Assembly (NCBI GenBank): GCA_019310195.1
Contig: JAFDET010000249.1
Coordinates: 1-5,475 of the forward strand
Length of the DNA: 5,475 nt
Direction: 5' to 3'
Source of the DNA: Deltaproteobacteria bacterium
Lineage (GTDB): Bacteria; Myxococcota_A; UBA9160; JAFDET01
Under the pieces are notes generated by a model, which made no database searches, was not told the origin of the DNA, and worked only from the letters and a program-made list of their open reading frames with translations. This document shows, in pieces, positions 1-5,475 of the stretch (its first letter is position 1; every line of letters begins with the position of its first letter). The translations under genes and the position numbers were made by a program.

Positions 1-1
1 G

Positions 2-121
2 TGGAAGCGCCGCGCGCTGCTGGGTGTGCGCAAGACCGAGTTGGCGCTGCTGCCCGTCACGGCCGCGGTCGCCTTCGGCACCTGGGTTGGCGGCTTCTTC
101 GGACGCCCGCGGCCTTCCTAG
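2..121 (+). CDS. C-terminal fragment of a membrane protein, possibly a glycosyltransferase
   Basis: The second plus-strand frame is open from the window edge to a TAG at 119-121, giving the last 39 residues of a protein. It starts with a basic stretch (WKRRALLGVRK), continues as one hydrophobic segment of about 20 residues (roughly ELALLPVTAAVAFGTWVGGF), and ends with a short basic tail. This is the layout of a final transmembrane helix with a short tail. Such an end occurs in membrane-anchored family 2 glycosyltransferases, including the ArnC/ExoA-like type, and a sugar-transfer gene would fit the neighbours. The fragment is too short to assign a family, so that idea is inference. The gene converges on the flippase-like gene that ends at 247. 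Confidence 0.5.
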   Translation, partial: WKRRALLGVRKTELALLPVTAAVAFGTWVGGFFGRPRPS

Positions 122-177
122 GCGGCCGAGCCCCTACGCTCGCCTGCGGCTCACTGCGCGCGCCGCGGCCAGCTCAG

Positions 178-193
178 GAGCATGGTCATGCTC
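178..193. repeat. Short perfect inverted repeat in the convergent gap
   Basis: GAGCATG and CATGCTC form 7-bp arms around a 2-nt centre. In RNA the innermost pair would open, leaving a 6-bp stem with a 4-nt loop. It lies in the 125-bp gap (122-246) between two convergent genes, where a bidirectional terminator could sit. There is no T tract on either side, so terminator function is uncertain and chance is possible. I see nothing else in this gap. Confidence 0.25.
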
Positions 194-246
194 GCCGGGC
201 GGCGCTTGCGGGTCGCAGGCTCTGAGGCTGGCCCAAGCGGGTGGGA

Positions 247-1237
247 CTACGGGCCTGTTTCGGTGCGGGGTGCTTCGCGGCGGTTGGCGAGTACGCCGGC
301 GTAGGCGGCGAAGCCGATTGCGGCCCACACGATCTGCTCGACGCGCAGGGCCAGGGAAAAGGACAGGCCCAGCGCGGGCTCCAGGCCGGCGAGCTTGAGC
401 CCCAGCATGAAGCCGCCCTCCTGCACGCCCAGGCTGGCCGGTACGAAGAAGGCCACGGCCTCGATGCCTCTCGCCACCAGGAAGGTGATCAGCACGGTGG
501 CCAGGTCCGATGGTGCGCCCATCCACGCCAGGAACATCCACAGCTGGATGGCGCCGATGGATCGCGCCGCGAACTGGAGCAGCACCGATTCGGCGACGGA
601 CGTCGCGCCGTCGCGGTGCAGCTCCTCCATGCGCTGGTCGATGTCCTCGCTGATCTCGCGCACCTTGGCGGCGCGCTCGGGGCCGAGCAGGCGCGTCACA
701 AGTGAGCGTCGCCCCACCCATGCGTCCCGTGCGCTGCAGCCAGAAGAAGGTGCCGGTTCCGGCCAGCAGCAGGCCCAGTCCCACCAGGACGCCCAGCTTG
801 CCCGCCGGGCCCAGGGGTGCCCTCATCAGGATCACCGTCGCGCCGGCGGCCGCGATGCTGGTGTCGGCCAGCGACAGCGTCAGCCGGTTGATGGCGAGGG
901 ACGAGGTGATCTCGGCCGGAGGGATGCCCTGGGGCGCCAGGGATCCGCGCACCACCTCGCCGCCCAGGGTGGCCGTGGGGGTGGCGTAGTTGACTGCGGC
1001 CCCGGCCAGGTTGGGCCACCACAGGGCGAACACACCGGGCCGATGACCCGGCGCGAAGCAGCGCTGCCAGGCCGCGGTGCGCAGCACGTCGGCCACGCCC
1101 TCGATGGCGACGATCGCCACGATGCCCCAGCCCAGGCGCGCGGCGTCCTGCCACAGGGTTTCGAGGCCGACGCTTCCCAGCAGGATCGCGAAGAGGGCGA
1201 CGCCCAGGACCAGGAACGCCGCGTGCAGCCACTTCAC
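247..1237 (-). CDS. Flippase-like LPG_synthase_TM (PF03706, HpnL/UPF0104-type) membrane protein, frameshifted
   Basis: The gene begins at a GTG (1235-1237) whose last bases overlap the TGA of the upstream ArnT-like gene (GTGA), and ends at the TAG at 247-249. The reading frame changes near 712-719. Residues 1 to about 173 lie in one frame and the remaining ~156 in another, and removing one base gives a continuous protein of 329 residues, a usual size for the family. Hydrophobic segments lie near 4-22, 36-50, 125-140, 146-166, 223-239, 247-265 and 301-317. Two family-like motifs are visible: ATLGGEVVR (89-97) and VPASLGVQEGG (265-275). A charged cytoplasmic-looking loop falls between them, just after the frameshift. 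PF03706 includes the lipid-flipping domain of MprF and the hopanoid-associated HpnL. Here its coupling to an ArnT-like transferase suggests handling of a lipid-linked sugar, which is inference. In the sequence as given the protein would be truncated. This could be an assembly error or a true pseudogene. Confidence 0.8.
712..719 (-). other. Single-base frameshift site in the flippase-like gene
   Basis: On the coding strand the run GGGTGGGG separates two well-conserved halves of one protein. Upstream, the frame reads FFWLQRTGRM and then turns into arginine- and proline-rich nonsense. Downstream, the other frame reads GRRSLVTRLLG and continues to the VPASLGVQEGG motif. The gene measures 991 nt from GTG to TAG, one more than a multiple of three. 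One surplus G in either run would therefore explain it. Short G runs are common sites of sequencing error, and no recognised programmed frameshift signal is evident. Confidence 0.75.
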
Positions 1238-2868
1238 GGCGCGCACGCTAGCGCGAAGAGGCTGCGGTCGCTGGCGGAGCCGAGGCTCTGCCCATCCAGG
1301 CCGAGCCTGGCCAGGCGGGCCGGGGTGGGTTCGGTCTCCGCCACCAGATAGGTGGTGCGCCCGCCGCAGACCTCGGCCACCAGCTCCGGCTCGTCCAGGC
1401 ACAGGGCGTTCCGGTCGGGCTCGATGAAGTGCATGATCGAGCTCTCGCGGTCGCGCAGCATCTGCACCGGCCGGCCCGTGTACCAGACCAACGACGCCAC
1501 GTGTTCGAACTCCGAGCGCTCGTCGGAGATCAGCAGGTCACCCTCTCGGAGGCGTCCCTCCAGCAGGTCTGCGGCGAACTTCATGGAGCTGTGTTCGAAG
1601 CCGGCCTCGAAGGTCACGCGCTGCACCTGGAAGAGCACCGCGCAGAGCAGGGCCACGGCGCCCAAGGCCAGCCGCGGGCGCTCGCGGAGGAAGGACAGGC
1701 CGGCGCCCAGCCCGAGCACGCTCGCCGAGGACAGGAAGACCGCGGCCGCCGGCAGCGACGGAATTTCCAGGGCGAGGAACCAGTCGGCGTTGCGGGCCAG
1801 CATCAGCACCACCAGGCAGGTCGCCGCGACGCCCGAGACTCCCAGCCACGGAAGGGCCCAGCGCCGCCCGGACGCGAAGCGGCGTTCGCCCAGCAGGTCC
1901 GCCAGGGGTACGGCCACGCCGATCAGCAGCGGCGGGTAGATCTCGAGCCCGTAGAAGTCCACCTTGCTGCGCGAGAGGGCGTACAGCACCAGCGGCACCG
2001 CAGCCCACGCGCCCAGGAAGACGGCCTTCTCGCGGGCGGCGGCGTTCGCGCGAACCATGCGCGCCAACTCGCGGCCGGCGCCGGGCAGGTGCAGGATCCA
2101 GGGGAAGAACTCGGCGGCGACCAGGACGAGCCACAGTCCGGTGGGAAAGAGGGCGTCGTTGGAGGCCATGCGGCCGGTGAAACGGTGCAGGTGCTCGTTG
2201 ACGACGAAGACGTCGAAGAAGTCCGGGTGCTGCAGCGTCATCCAGGCGAGCCAGGGTCCGACTACCAGCGCCAGCCCGGCCAGGCCGCGGGGATGCAGCA
2301 GTCGCATCGCGCGCCGCGGGTCGGCCAGGGCCGCTGCCGCCAGGGGGATCAGGACACCGGGCAGGCCCTTTACCAGGAAGCCCAGGCCCAGGGCTGCGTG
2401 GAACCCGAAGAGAGATCCCCGCCAAAGGAACAGGAAGGCCAGCACCTGGCAGGCGATCAGCCAGAATTCCAGACCCGCGTCCAGGCAGTAGACGTAGACC
2501 TCGGTGGTAAGCAGGAAGAGGGCGCCGCTCAGCAGGCCCGGGGTGGCGCCGAAGAGCCGTCGGGCCAGCAGCCCGATCAGGAACGCGGCCACCAACGCCG
2601 AGGCCACGTTGGTCAGCCGCGCCGCGGCCTCGCTGGGGCCGGCGACCGCGAACAGGGCCGCGGTGGGCCAGTAGCCGAGGGGTGGCTTGACGTAGTAGCG
2701 GGCGCCGTCCAGCCGGGGCGTCAGCCAGTCGCCCGTCTCGAGCATCTCGCGGGGGACCTGCGCGTACTTGGCCTCGGCGTCCCGCAAGGGCCGGTCCAAG
2801 CCCGGCAGGTAGACGGCCAAGGCCGCGAGTCCCAAGAGAACCCAAGCCAGCCGCTCCCGCCCCGTCAT
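1234..2868 (-). CDS. ArnT-like GT83/PMT-family membrane glycosyltransferase
   Basis: This 544-residue protein matches E. coli ArnT (about 550) in size and layout. It has around a dozen hydrophobic helices up to about residue 416, then a soluble C-terminal domain (420-544) expected in the periplasm. Family signatures in order are: first periplasmic loop with AEAKYAQVPREML (31-43) and GDWLTPRLDG (46-55), KPPLGYW (61-67), LDAGLEFWL (129-137), FLVKGLPGVLIP (164-175), NEHLHRF (224-230), and SKVDFYGLEIYPPL (301-314), which aligns with the ArnT SKLPxYxLPxxPPL motif. ArnT moves L-Ara4N from undecaprenyl phosphate to lipid A. The neighbouring ArnA-like and ArnD genes support a related role here, but donor and acceptor are not proven. 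Oddities: the usual acidic pair DE reads AE, and KLP reads KVD. The ATG at 2868 lacks a clear Shine-Dalgarno sequence. It is first in a minus-strand operon, overlapping the flippase-like gene by GTGA. Another GT39/GT83-type sugar transferase is the alternative. Confidence 0.85.
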   Translation of the reverse strand: MTGRERLAWVLLGLAALAVYLPGLDRPLRDAEAKYAQVPREMLETGDWLTPRLDGARYYVKPPLGYWPTAALFAVAGPSEAAARLTNVASALVAAFLIGLLARRLFGATPGLLSGALFLLTTEVYVYCLDAGLEFWLIACQVLAFLFLWRGSLFGFHAALGLGFLVKGLPGVLIPLAAAALADPRRAMRLLHPRGLAGLALVVGPWLAWMTLQHPDFFDVFVVNEHLHRFTGRMASNDALFPTGLWLVLVAAEFFPWILHLPGAGRELARMVRANAAAREKAVFLGAWAAVPLVLYALSRSKVDFYGLEIYPPLLIGVAVPLADLLGERRFASGRRWALPWLGVSGVAATCLVVLMLARNADWFLALEIPSLPAAAVFLSSASVLGLGAGLSFLRERPRLALGAVALLCAVLFQVQRVTFEAGFEHSSMKFAADLLEGRLREGDLLISDERSEFEHVASLVWYTGRPVQMLRDRESSIMHFIEPDRNALCLDEPELVAEVCGGRTTYLVAETEPTPARLARLGLDGQSLGSASDRSLFALACAP

Positions 2869-2920
2869 GCGCGGCGGAAGGTAGTTCGTTAGGGTACTTA
2901 GCGCTCAGAGAGGGGGGAGA
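2869..2920. promoter_or_regulatory. Divergent control region between the ArnT-like and decarboxylase genes
   Basis: Only 52 bp separate the two divergent start codons, so both promoters and any operator must lie here or inside the coding regions. The centre is the most AT-rich part (about 2884-2901) and holds two TTAG copies spaced 5 bp apart (2889-2892 and 2898-2901), next to an AGCGCT palindrome. No convincing -35/-10 pair can be named on either strand. The layout suggests shared control of the two operons, which is inference. Confidence 0.4.
2912..2919 (+). promoter_or_regulatory. Strong ribosome binding site for the decarboxylase gene
   Basis: A purine-rich GGGGGGAG lies directly before the ATG at 2921 and matches the Shine-Dalgarno consensus, though the spacing to the start is short. 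It supports this start, as does the Rossmann strand VAIIG, which begins at residue 5. The divergent ArnT-like gene has no comparable site. Confidence 0.6.
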
Positions 2921-3976
2921 ATGGGTCTCCGCGTAGCCATCATCGGTGCCAACGGCTTCATCGGGAGCAACCTCACCGAGCACCTCCTGGCCACGAAACC
3001 GGATTGGACCATCCACGGGCTCGACATCGAGTCCCAGCGGCTGGACCCGCTCCAGGACCACCCGCGCTTCCAGTTCACCCCAGGGGACATCCTGCGGGAG
3101 CCCGAGAAGGCCGACGCCTTGGTCCGCGAGGCCGACGTCGTCCTGCCTCTGGCCGCCATCGCCACGCCCATCCGCTACGTGCGCCAGCCCCTGGCGGTCT
3201 TCGAGCTGACCTTCGAGGCCAACCTGCGCATCGTGCGGAGCTGCGTCGAGCACGGCAAGCGGGTGATCTTCCCGTCCAGCTCCGAGGTCTACGGGATGGC
3301 GGACGATCCGGCCTTCGACGAGCAGACCACGAAGCTCGTCACGGGCCCGATCGACAAACACCGCTGGATCTACGCCACCTCCAAGCAGCTCCTGGACCGC
3401 GTGATCCACGCCTACCACTTCGAGCAGGGGCTGCGGTATTCGATCTTCCGGCCCTTCAACTGGATCGGCCCGCGGCTCGACGACGTCCTGGACGCGCGCG
3501 AGGGCAGCTCGCGGGTGCTCACCCAGTTCATCGGAAACGTCGTGCGCCGCGAGGACATCCGCCTGGTAGACGGCGGCTTCCAGCGTCGCTGCTTCATCTA
3601 CATCGACGACGCCATCGACGCGCTGACGCGCATCATCGAGAACCGCGACGGTTGCGCCGACCAACGCATCTTCAACGTGGGCAACCCGAAGAACGATCTC
3701 TCGATCCGCGAGCTCGGCGAGATGCTGATCGAGTTGATCGAACCCTACCCGGGCTTCGAGGACGTGCGCGAGAAGGTGCAGCTCGTGGATGTGGCCTCGA
3801 AGGACTACTACGGCACCGGCTACCAGGACATCTCCACGCGGACGCCCTCGGTCCGCAACGCGGAGCAGTACCTGGGCTGGAAGCCGACTACGGACCTGCG
3901 CACCGCCATTCGCAAGACGATCGAGTACTACCTCGAGGAGCTCGCGCGGGGTGGCGACGCCGCGGCTCGCGCTTAA
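2921..3976 (+). CDS. Stand-alone ArnA C-terminal-type decarboxylase (UDP-4-keto-pentose/UDP-xylose synthase)
   Basis: A 351-residue short-chain dehydrogenase that aligns without gaps to the C-terminal half of E. coli ArnA (offset 312, E. coli numbering from memory). The NAD-binding GANGFIGS is at 9-16, with D35 ending the second strand (ArnA D347). Catalytic residues match: S121, E122 (S433, E434) in PSSSEVYG, Y151 and K155 (Y463, K467), and R307 (R619), the arginine typical of ArnA-type decarboxylases. Substrate contacts Y86, N180, R198 and Y301 also match, and K526 is R214. The enzyme oxidises and decarboxylates UDP-glucuronate to UDP-4-keto-pentose, the first committed step towards L-Ara4N. 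Some stand-alone homologues (as in Ralstonia) also release UDP-xylose. The N-terminal formyltransferase half of ArnA is absent, and the protein starts right at the Rossmann fold. It overlaps arnD by 26 nt, so the two are cotranscribed. I left the symbol blank because half of ArnA is missing. Confidence 0.93.
   Translation: MGLRVAIIGANGFIGSNLTEHLLATKPDWTIHGLDIESQRLDPLQDHPRFQFTPGDILREPEKADALVREADVVLPLAAIATPIRYVRQPLAVFELTFEANLRIVRSCVEHGKRVIFPSSSEVYGMADDPAFDEQTTKLVTGPIDKHRWIYATSKQLLDRVIHAYHFEQGLRYSIFRPFNWIGPRLDDVLDAREGSSRVLTQFIGNVVRREDIRLVDGGFQRRCFIYIDDAIDALTRIIENRDGCADQRIFNVGNPKNDLSIRELGEMLIELIEPYPGFEDVREKVQLVDVASKDYYGTGYQDISTRTPSVRNAEQYLGWKPTTDLRTAIRKTIEYYLEELARGGDAAARA
3935..3940 (+). promoter_or_regulatory. 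Ribosome binding site deciding the arnD start
   Basis: GAGGAG lies 10 nt before the GTG at 3951, inside the end of the decarboxylase gene. The arnD frame stays open upstream to 3789, but this is the only suitable start close before the conserved DVDT motif, and it gives the normal family length. Confidence 0.6.
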
Positions 3977-4844
3977 GGTCGACGTCGACACCGAGCGCGG
4001 CACTCGCGAGGGCGTTCCGGCCTTGGCGCGAGCGCTGGCGCGGGTCGACGCCCCGGCCACCTTCTACTTCTCGCTGGGGCCGGACAACACGGGCCGCGCG
4101 CTGCGCCGCGTGTTCCGGCGCGGCTTCCTGAAGAAGGTCACGCGCACCAACGTGGTGGGCACCTACGGCCTGCGCACGCTGGGCAACGGTGTGCTGTGGC
4201 CCGGTCCGCGCATTGCCCGCCGCCACGCGGAGCTGATGCGCGGAATCCGCGACGCGGGCTTTGAGGTGGGGATCCACTGCTGGGACCACATCCGCTGGCA
4301 GGACGGGCTGCAGAGGATGTCGGCGCAGCAGACCCTGCGCGAGTTCGACAAGGCCCGCGAGGCCTTCCGTCAGGTCTTCGGCTGCGAGGCGCCGACGGCG
4401 GCGGCCGCGGGCTGGCAGGCCAACGCGCACTCCCTGGCGGCCTACGACGCCGCCGCACTGCGTTACGCCAGCGACGTGCGGGGCGGCCCCCCGTTCCGGC
4501 CGCGCTGCGACGGGCGCGTCTTCCAGACGCCGCAGATCCCCAGCACGCTCCCGACCCTGGACGAGCTGCTGGGTCTCCCCGAGCACCCGCTGGAGGGGCT
4601 GTCCCACCAGTACCTGGGCTGGCTGCGGCCGGACGCCCTGGAGGTGATGACGATCCACGCCGAGATCGAGGGGATGGCCTACCTGGACTGGTTTGCCGGC
4701 TTCCTGGACGCCTGCCGCGCGGCGGGCGTGCGCTTCGTCGCCCTGGGCGAGGAGGCGCAGGCGCTCGACGACACGCTTCCCGTCGCCGATCTCGTGCAAG
4801 GCGAGATCCCCGGCAGGAGCGGAACCCTGGCCGTCCAGGGCTGA
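3951..4844 (+). CDS. arnD: ArnD, 4-deoxy-4-formamido-L-arabinose-phosphoundecaprenol deformylase
   Basis: From the GTG at 3951 the protein is 297 residues, against about 296 for E. coli ArnD, and it is similar along its whole length. It is a NodB-type (CE4) metal-dependent deacetylase-fold enzyme. DVDT (11-14) supplies the first-motif aspartates and precedes RGTREGVP (16-23). FYFSLGPDNTGR is at 38-49. The metal-binding histidines are H109 and H113 in HCWDH. AAAGWQAN (151-158) matches the ArnD AAAGWRAD motif. PFRP (181-184), QIPSTLPTLDE (195-205) and TIHAEIEG (234-241, with H236) follow. ArnD removes the formyl group from undecaprenyl-phosphate-L-Ara4FN at the cytoplasmic membrane face before flipping. 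It implies that a formyltransferase and an ArnC-like transferase exist elsewhere in the genome. The gene overlaps the decarboxylase gene by 26 nt, suggesting translational coupling. Differences are R to Q in the GWRAD motif and HAWDH to HCWDH. Confidence 0.92.
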   Translation: MATPRLALKVDVDTERGTREGVPALARALARVDAPATFYFSLGPDNTGRALRRVFRRGFLKKVTRTNVVGTYGLRTLGNGVLWPGPRIARRHAELMRGIRDAGFEVGIHCWDHIRWQDGLQRMSAQQTLREFDKAREAFRQVFGCEAPTAAAAGWQANAHSLAAYDAAALRYASDVRGGPPFRPRCDGRVFQTPQIPSTLPTLDELLGLPEHPLEGLSHQYLGWLRPDALEVMTIHAEIEGMAYLDWFAGFLDACRAAGVRFVALGEEAQALDDTLPVADLVQGEIPGRSGTLAVQG

Positions 4845-4849
4845 CGGCT
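4829..4849. terminator. Weak candidate hairpin at the arnD stop codon
   Basis: GCCGTC (4830-4835) pairs with GACGGC (4843-4848) across a 7-nt loop, and a flanking G-T pair could extend it. The hairpin spans the arnD stop codon and faces a convergent gene that ends at 4866. No T tract follows on either strand, so it does not meet the usual intrinsic terminator pattern. Confidence 0.2.
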
Positions 4850-4865
4850 CAACGGCAAGCGAGTG

Positions 4866-5294
4866 CTAGACGGTGTGCCCTGGATGGGTTGTGCCGGCCG
4901 CCACGCGGCACCAGTGAGCCAGGCGGCGCCTGGATTCCTGCAGCGTCTCGGTGTCGGACCAGGGCTCGAGCAGGAACCAGTTGGAGCCGAGCCCCTCGGC
5001 GGGCTGGGCACCGGCTCGGGCTGCCTCCGCAATGCGAGAGTCGGGCAGGCGGTAGGCCAGGCCGGACTGCCCGTAGGCCAATCCGATGATCGCCGAGTCC
5101 TCGAGGTGAAGCACCACGAATGCATAATGCGGGAGGTCCGGGCAGTAGTGGTCGACGCCCGCCACCCCCTCCGCTGAGCGAAGAAGCTCTTCTGCGACGT
5201 CCGAGTGCGCGGAAGGATTGTCGGCGCGAAGGAGGGCAAGAACCTGCGCGTTCTGGGGCGTATCGAATCGGCGATCGATCTTCCAGGTGGACAT
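4866..5294 (-). CDS. Hypothetical protein, 142 aa
   Basis: I do not recognise this protein. The ATG at 5292-5294 begins a 142-residue frame ending at 4866, starting MSTWKIDRRF. It looks soluble, with no signal peptide and no clear transmembrane helix. Visible elements are an acidic, probably helical region (24-44), a hydrophobic strand-like core with YAFVVLHLE (57-65) and AIIGLAYG (68-75), and a tryptophan-containing C-terminal part with NWFLLEPWSD (105-114) and RRLAHWCRV (123-131). This pattern and the lack of a coherent alternative frame argue that it is real. It starts 25 nt after the stop of the methyltransferase gene on the same strand, so the two probably form an operon. The start has no good Shine-Dalgarno sequence (AGGACGG lies too far upstream), so the start is less certain than the frame. 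The frame is open further upstream, but I see no better start. It converges on arnD with a 21-nt gap. Confidence 0.6.
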   Translation of the reverse strand: MSTWKIDRRFDTPQNAQVLALLRADNPSAHSDVAEELLRSAEGVAGVDHYCPDLPHYAFVVLHLEDSAIIGLAYGQSGLAYRLPDSRIAEAARAGAQPAEGLGSNWFLLEPWSDTETLQESRRRLAHWCRVAAGTTHPGHTV

Positions 5295-5319
5295 TGGGCA
5301 ACGACCACGCCGTCCTGGC

Positions 5320-5475
5320 TTACCCTTGGCGACCGAGCTTCGGAAGCCAACGAGGCACGTTTCGGCAGTAGTCTGCGTAGCTCTGGCCGAAGCGCTTGAG
5401 AAGCTCCGGTTCCTCGATGTGAACGACCAGCAGATGGGCCGCAATGCTGATCGCAATGGCGTAGAGCGCGGTGCC
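5320..5475 (-). CDS. C-terminus of an isoprenylcysteine methyltransferase (ICMT)-family membrane methyltransferase
   Basis: The minus strand is open from the window edge to a TAA at 5320-5322, giving the last 51 residues of a protein. A hydrophobic helix (ALYAIAISIAAHLLVVHI) is followed by EEPELLKRFGQSYADYCRNV and then PRWLP. This matches the C-terminal signature of ICMT/phospholipid-methyltransferase-like membrane proteins: an EE pair, an FG with spaced tyrosines, and a VPRWLP-type end, which contribute to binding the methyl donor and lipid substrate. Bacterial members are mostly uncharacterised, so the substrate is unknown. The 142-aa hypothetical gene starts 25 nt downstream. Most of this gene lies outside the window. 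Confidence 0.8.
   Translation of the reverse strand, partial: GTALYAIAISIAAHLLVVHIEEPELLKRFGQSYADYCRNVPRWLPKLGRQG

Noticed and set aside
134..711. Continuation of the first frame of the flippase-like gene down to 134
   Set aside because: After about 712 this frame loses hydrophobic helices and becomes arginine-rich, while the other frame carries the conserved motif and the normal C-terminus.
1238..1402. Longer N-terminus for the flippase-like protein, beginning at 1402
   Set aside because: The added residues are out-of-frame readings of the end of the ArnT-like gene. The GTG at 1237 starts directly before the first hydrophobic helix and gives a GTGA overlap.
1429..2892. 487-codon open plus-strand frame antisense to the ArnT-like gene
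   Set aside because: It is rich in glutamine, glycine and arginine without any domain, and lies exactly opposite a gene with clear motifs.
1538..4060. 840-codon open minus-strand frame running across the ArnT-like gene and antisense to the decarboxylase gene
   Set aside because: It overlaps two genes with clear family motifs and reads as a low-complexity protein rich in arginine, alanine, glycine and proline. Long open shadow frames are expected at this GC content.
3004..4131. 375-codon open plus-strand frame overlapping the decarboxylase and arnD genes
   Set aside because: It is an out-of-frame reading of recognised genes with arginine/proline-rich composition and no motif.
4863..5177. 104-codon plus-strand frame opposite the 142-aa hypothetical gene
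   Set aside because: It has no recognisable motif and no convincing start. The minus-strand reading has a more protein-like core and fits an operon with the methyltransferase gene.
1..5475. CRISPR arrays, tRNA or rRNA genes, transposases or long terminal repeats
   Set aside because: I saw no regularly spaced repeats, no tRNA- or rRNA-like sequence, no transposase motifs and no long repeats. The window is almost fully occupied by ordinary genes.

Overview
This is a GC-rich bacterial segment (roughly two thirds G+C by eye) with dense coding and several GTG starts. It probably comes from a Gram-negative bacterium, because its core genes resemble the machinery that modifies lipid A with 4-amino-4-deoxy-L-arabinose (L-Ara4N). 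The phylum cannot be told from the sequence. The proteins look diverged from the enterobacterial versions.

Layout, left to right: (a) 1-121, plus strand, the last 39 codons of a membrane protein, possibly a glycosyltransferase. (b) 122-246, a non-coding gap between convergent genes with one short inverted repeat. (c) 247-2868, a two-gene minus-strand operon. It is transcribed from an ArnT-like GT83/PMT-family membrane glycosyltransferase (1234-2868) into a flippase-like LPG_synthase_TM (PF03706, HpnL/UPF0104-type) membrane protein (247-1237). The two genes overlap by GTGA, and the second carries a single-base frameshift near 712-719. (d) 2869-2920, a 52-bp divergent control region. (e) 2921-4844, a two-gene plus-strand operon: a stand-alone version of the ArnA C-terminal domain (UDP-glucuronate oxidative decarboxylase) and arnD (deformylase), overlapping by 26 nt. 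(f) 4866-5475, minus strand: the C-terminus of an isoprenylcysteine methyltransferase (ICMT)-family membrane methyltransferase, followed by an unrecognised 142-aa protein. These converge on arnD.

How the genes may work together (inference from known Arn chemistry): the decarboxylase makes UDP-4-keto-pentose in the cytoplasm. After transamination, formylation and transfer to undecaprenyl phosphate by enzymes not visible here, ArnD removes the formyl group. The lipid-linked sugar is flipped across the inner membrane, and the ArnT-like enzyme transfers it to an acceptor on the periplasmic side. No ArnB, complete ArnC, formyltransferase or ArnE/ArnF is visible. The PF03706 protein coupled to the ArnT-like gene is a candidate for the flipping step. 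The main points of interest are this incomplete, rearranged Arn-like set, altered motif residues in the ArnT-like and ArnD proteins, the frameshift, and the unrecognised 142-aa protein. I see no RNA gene, mobile element or CRISPR array.
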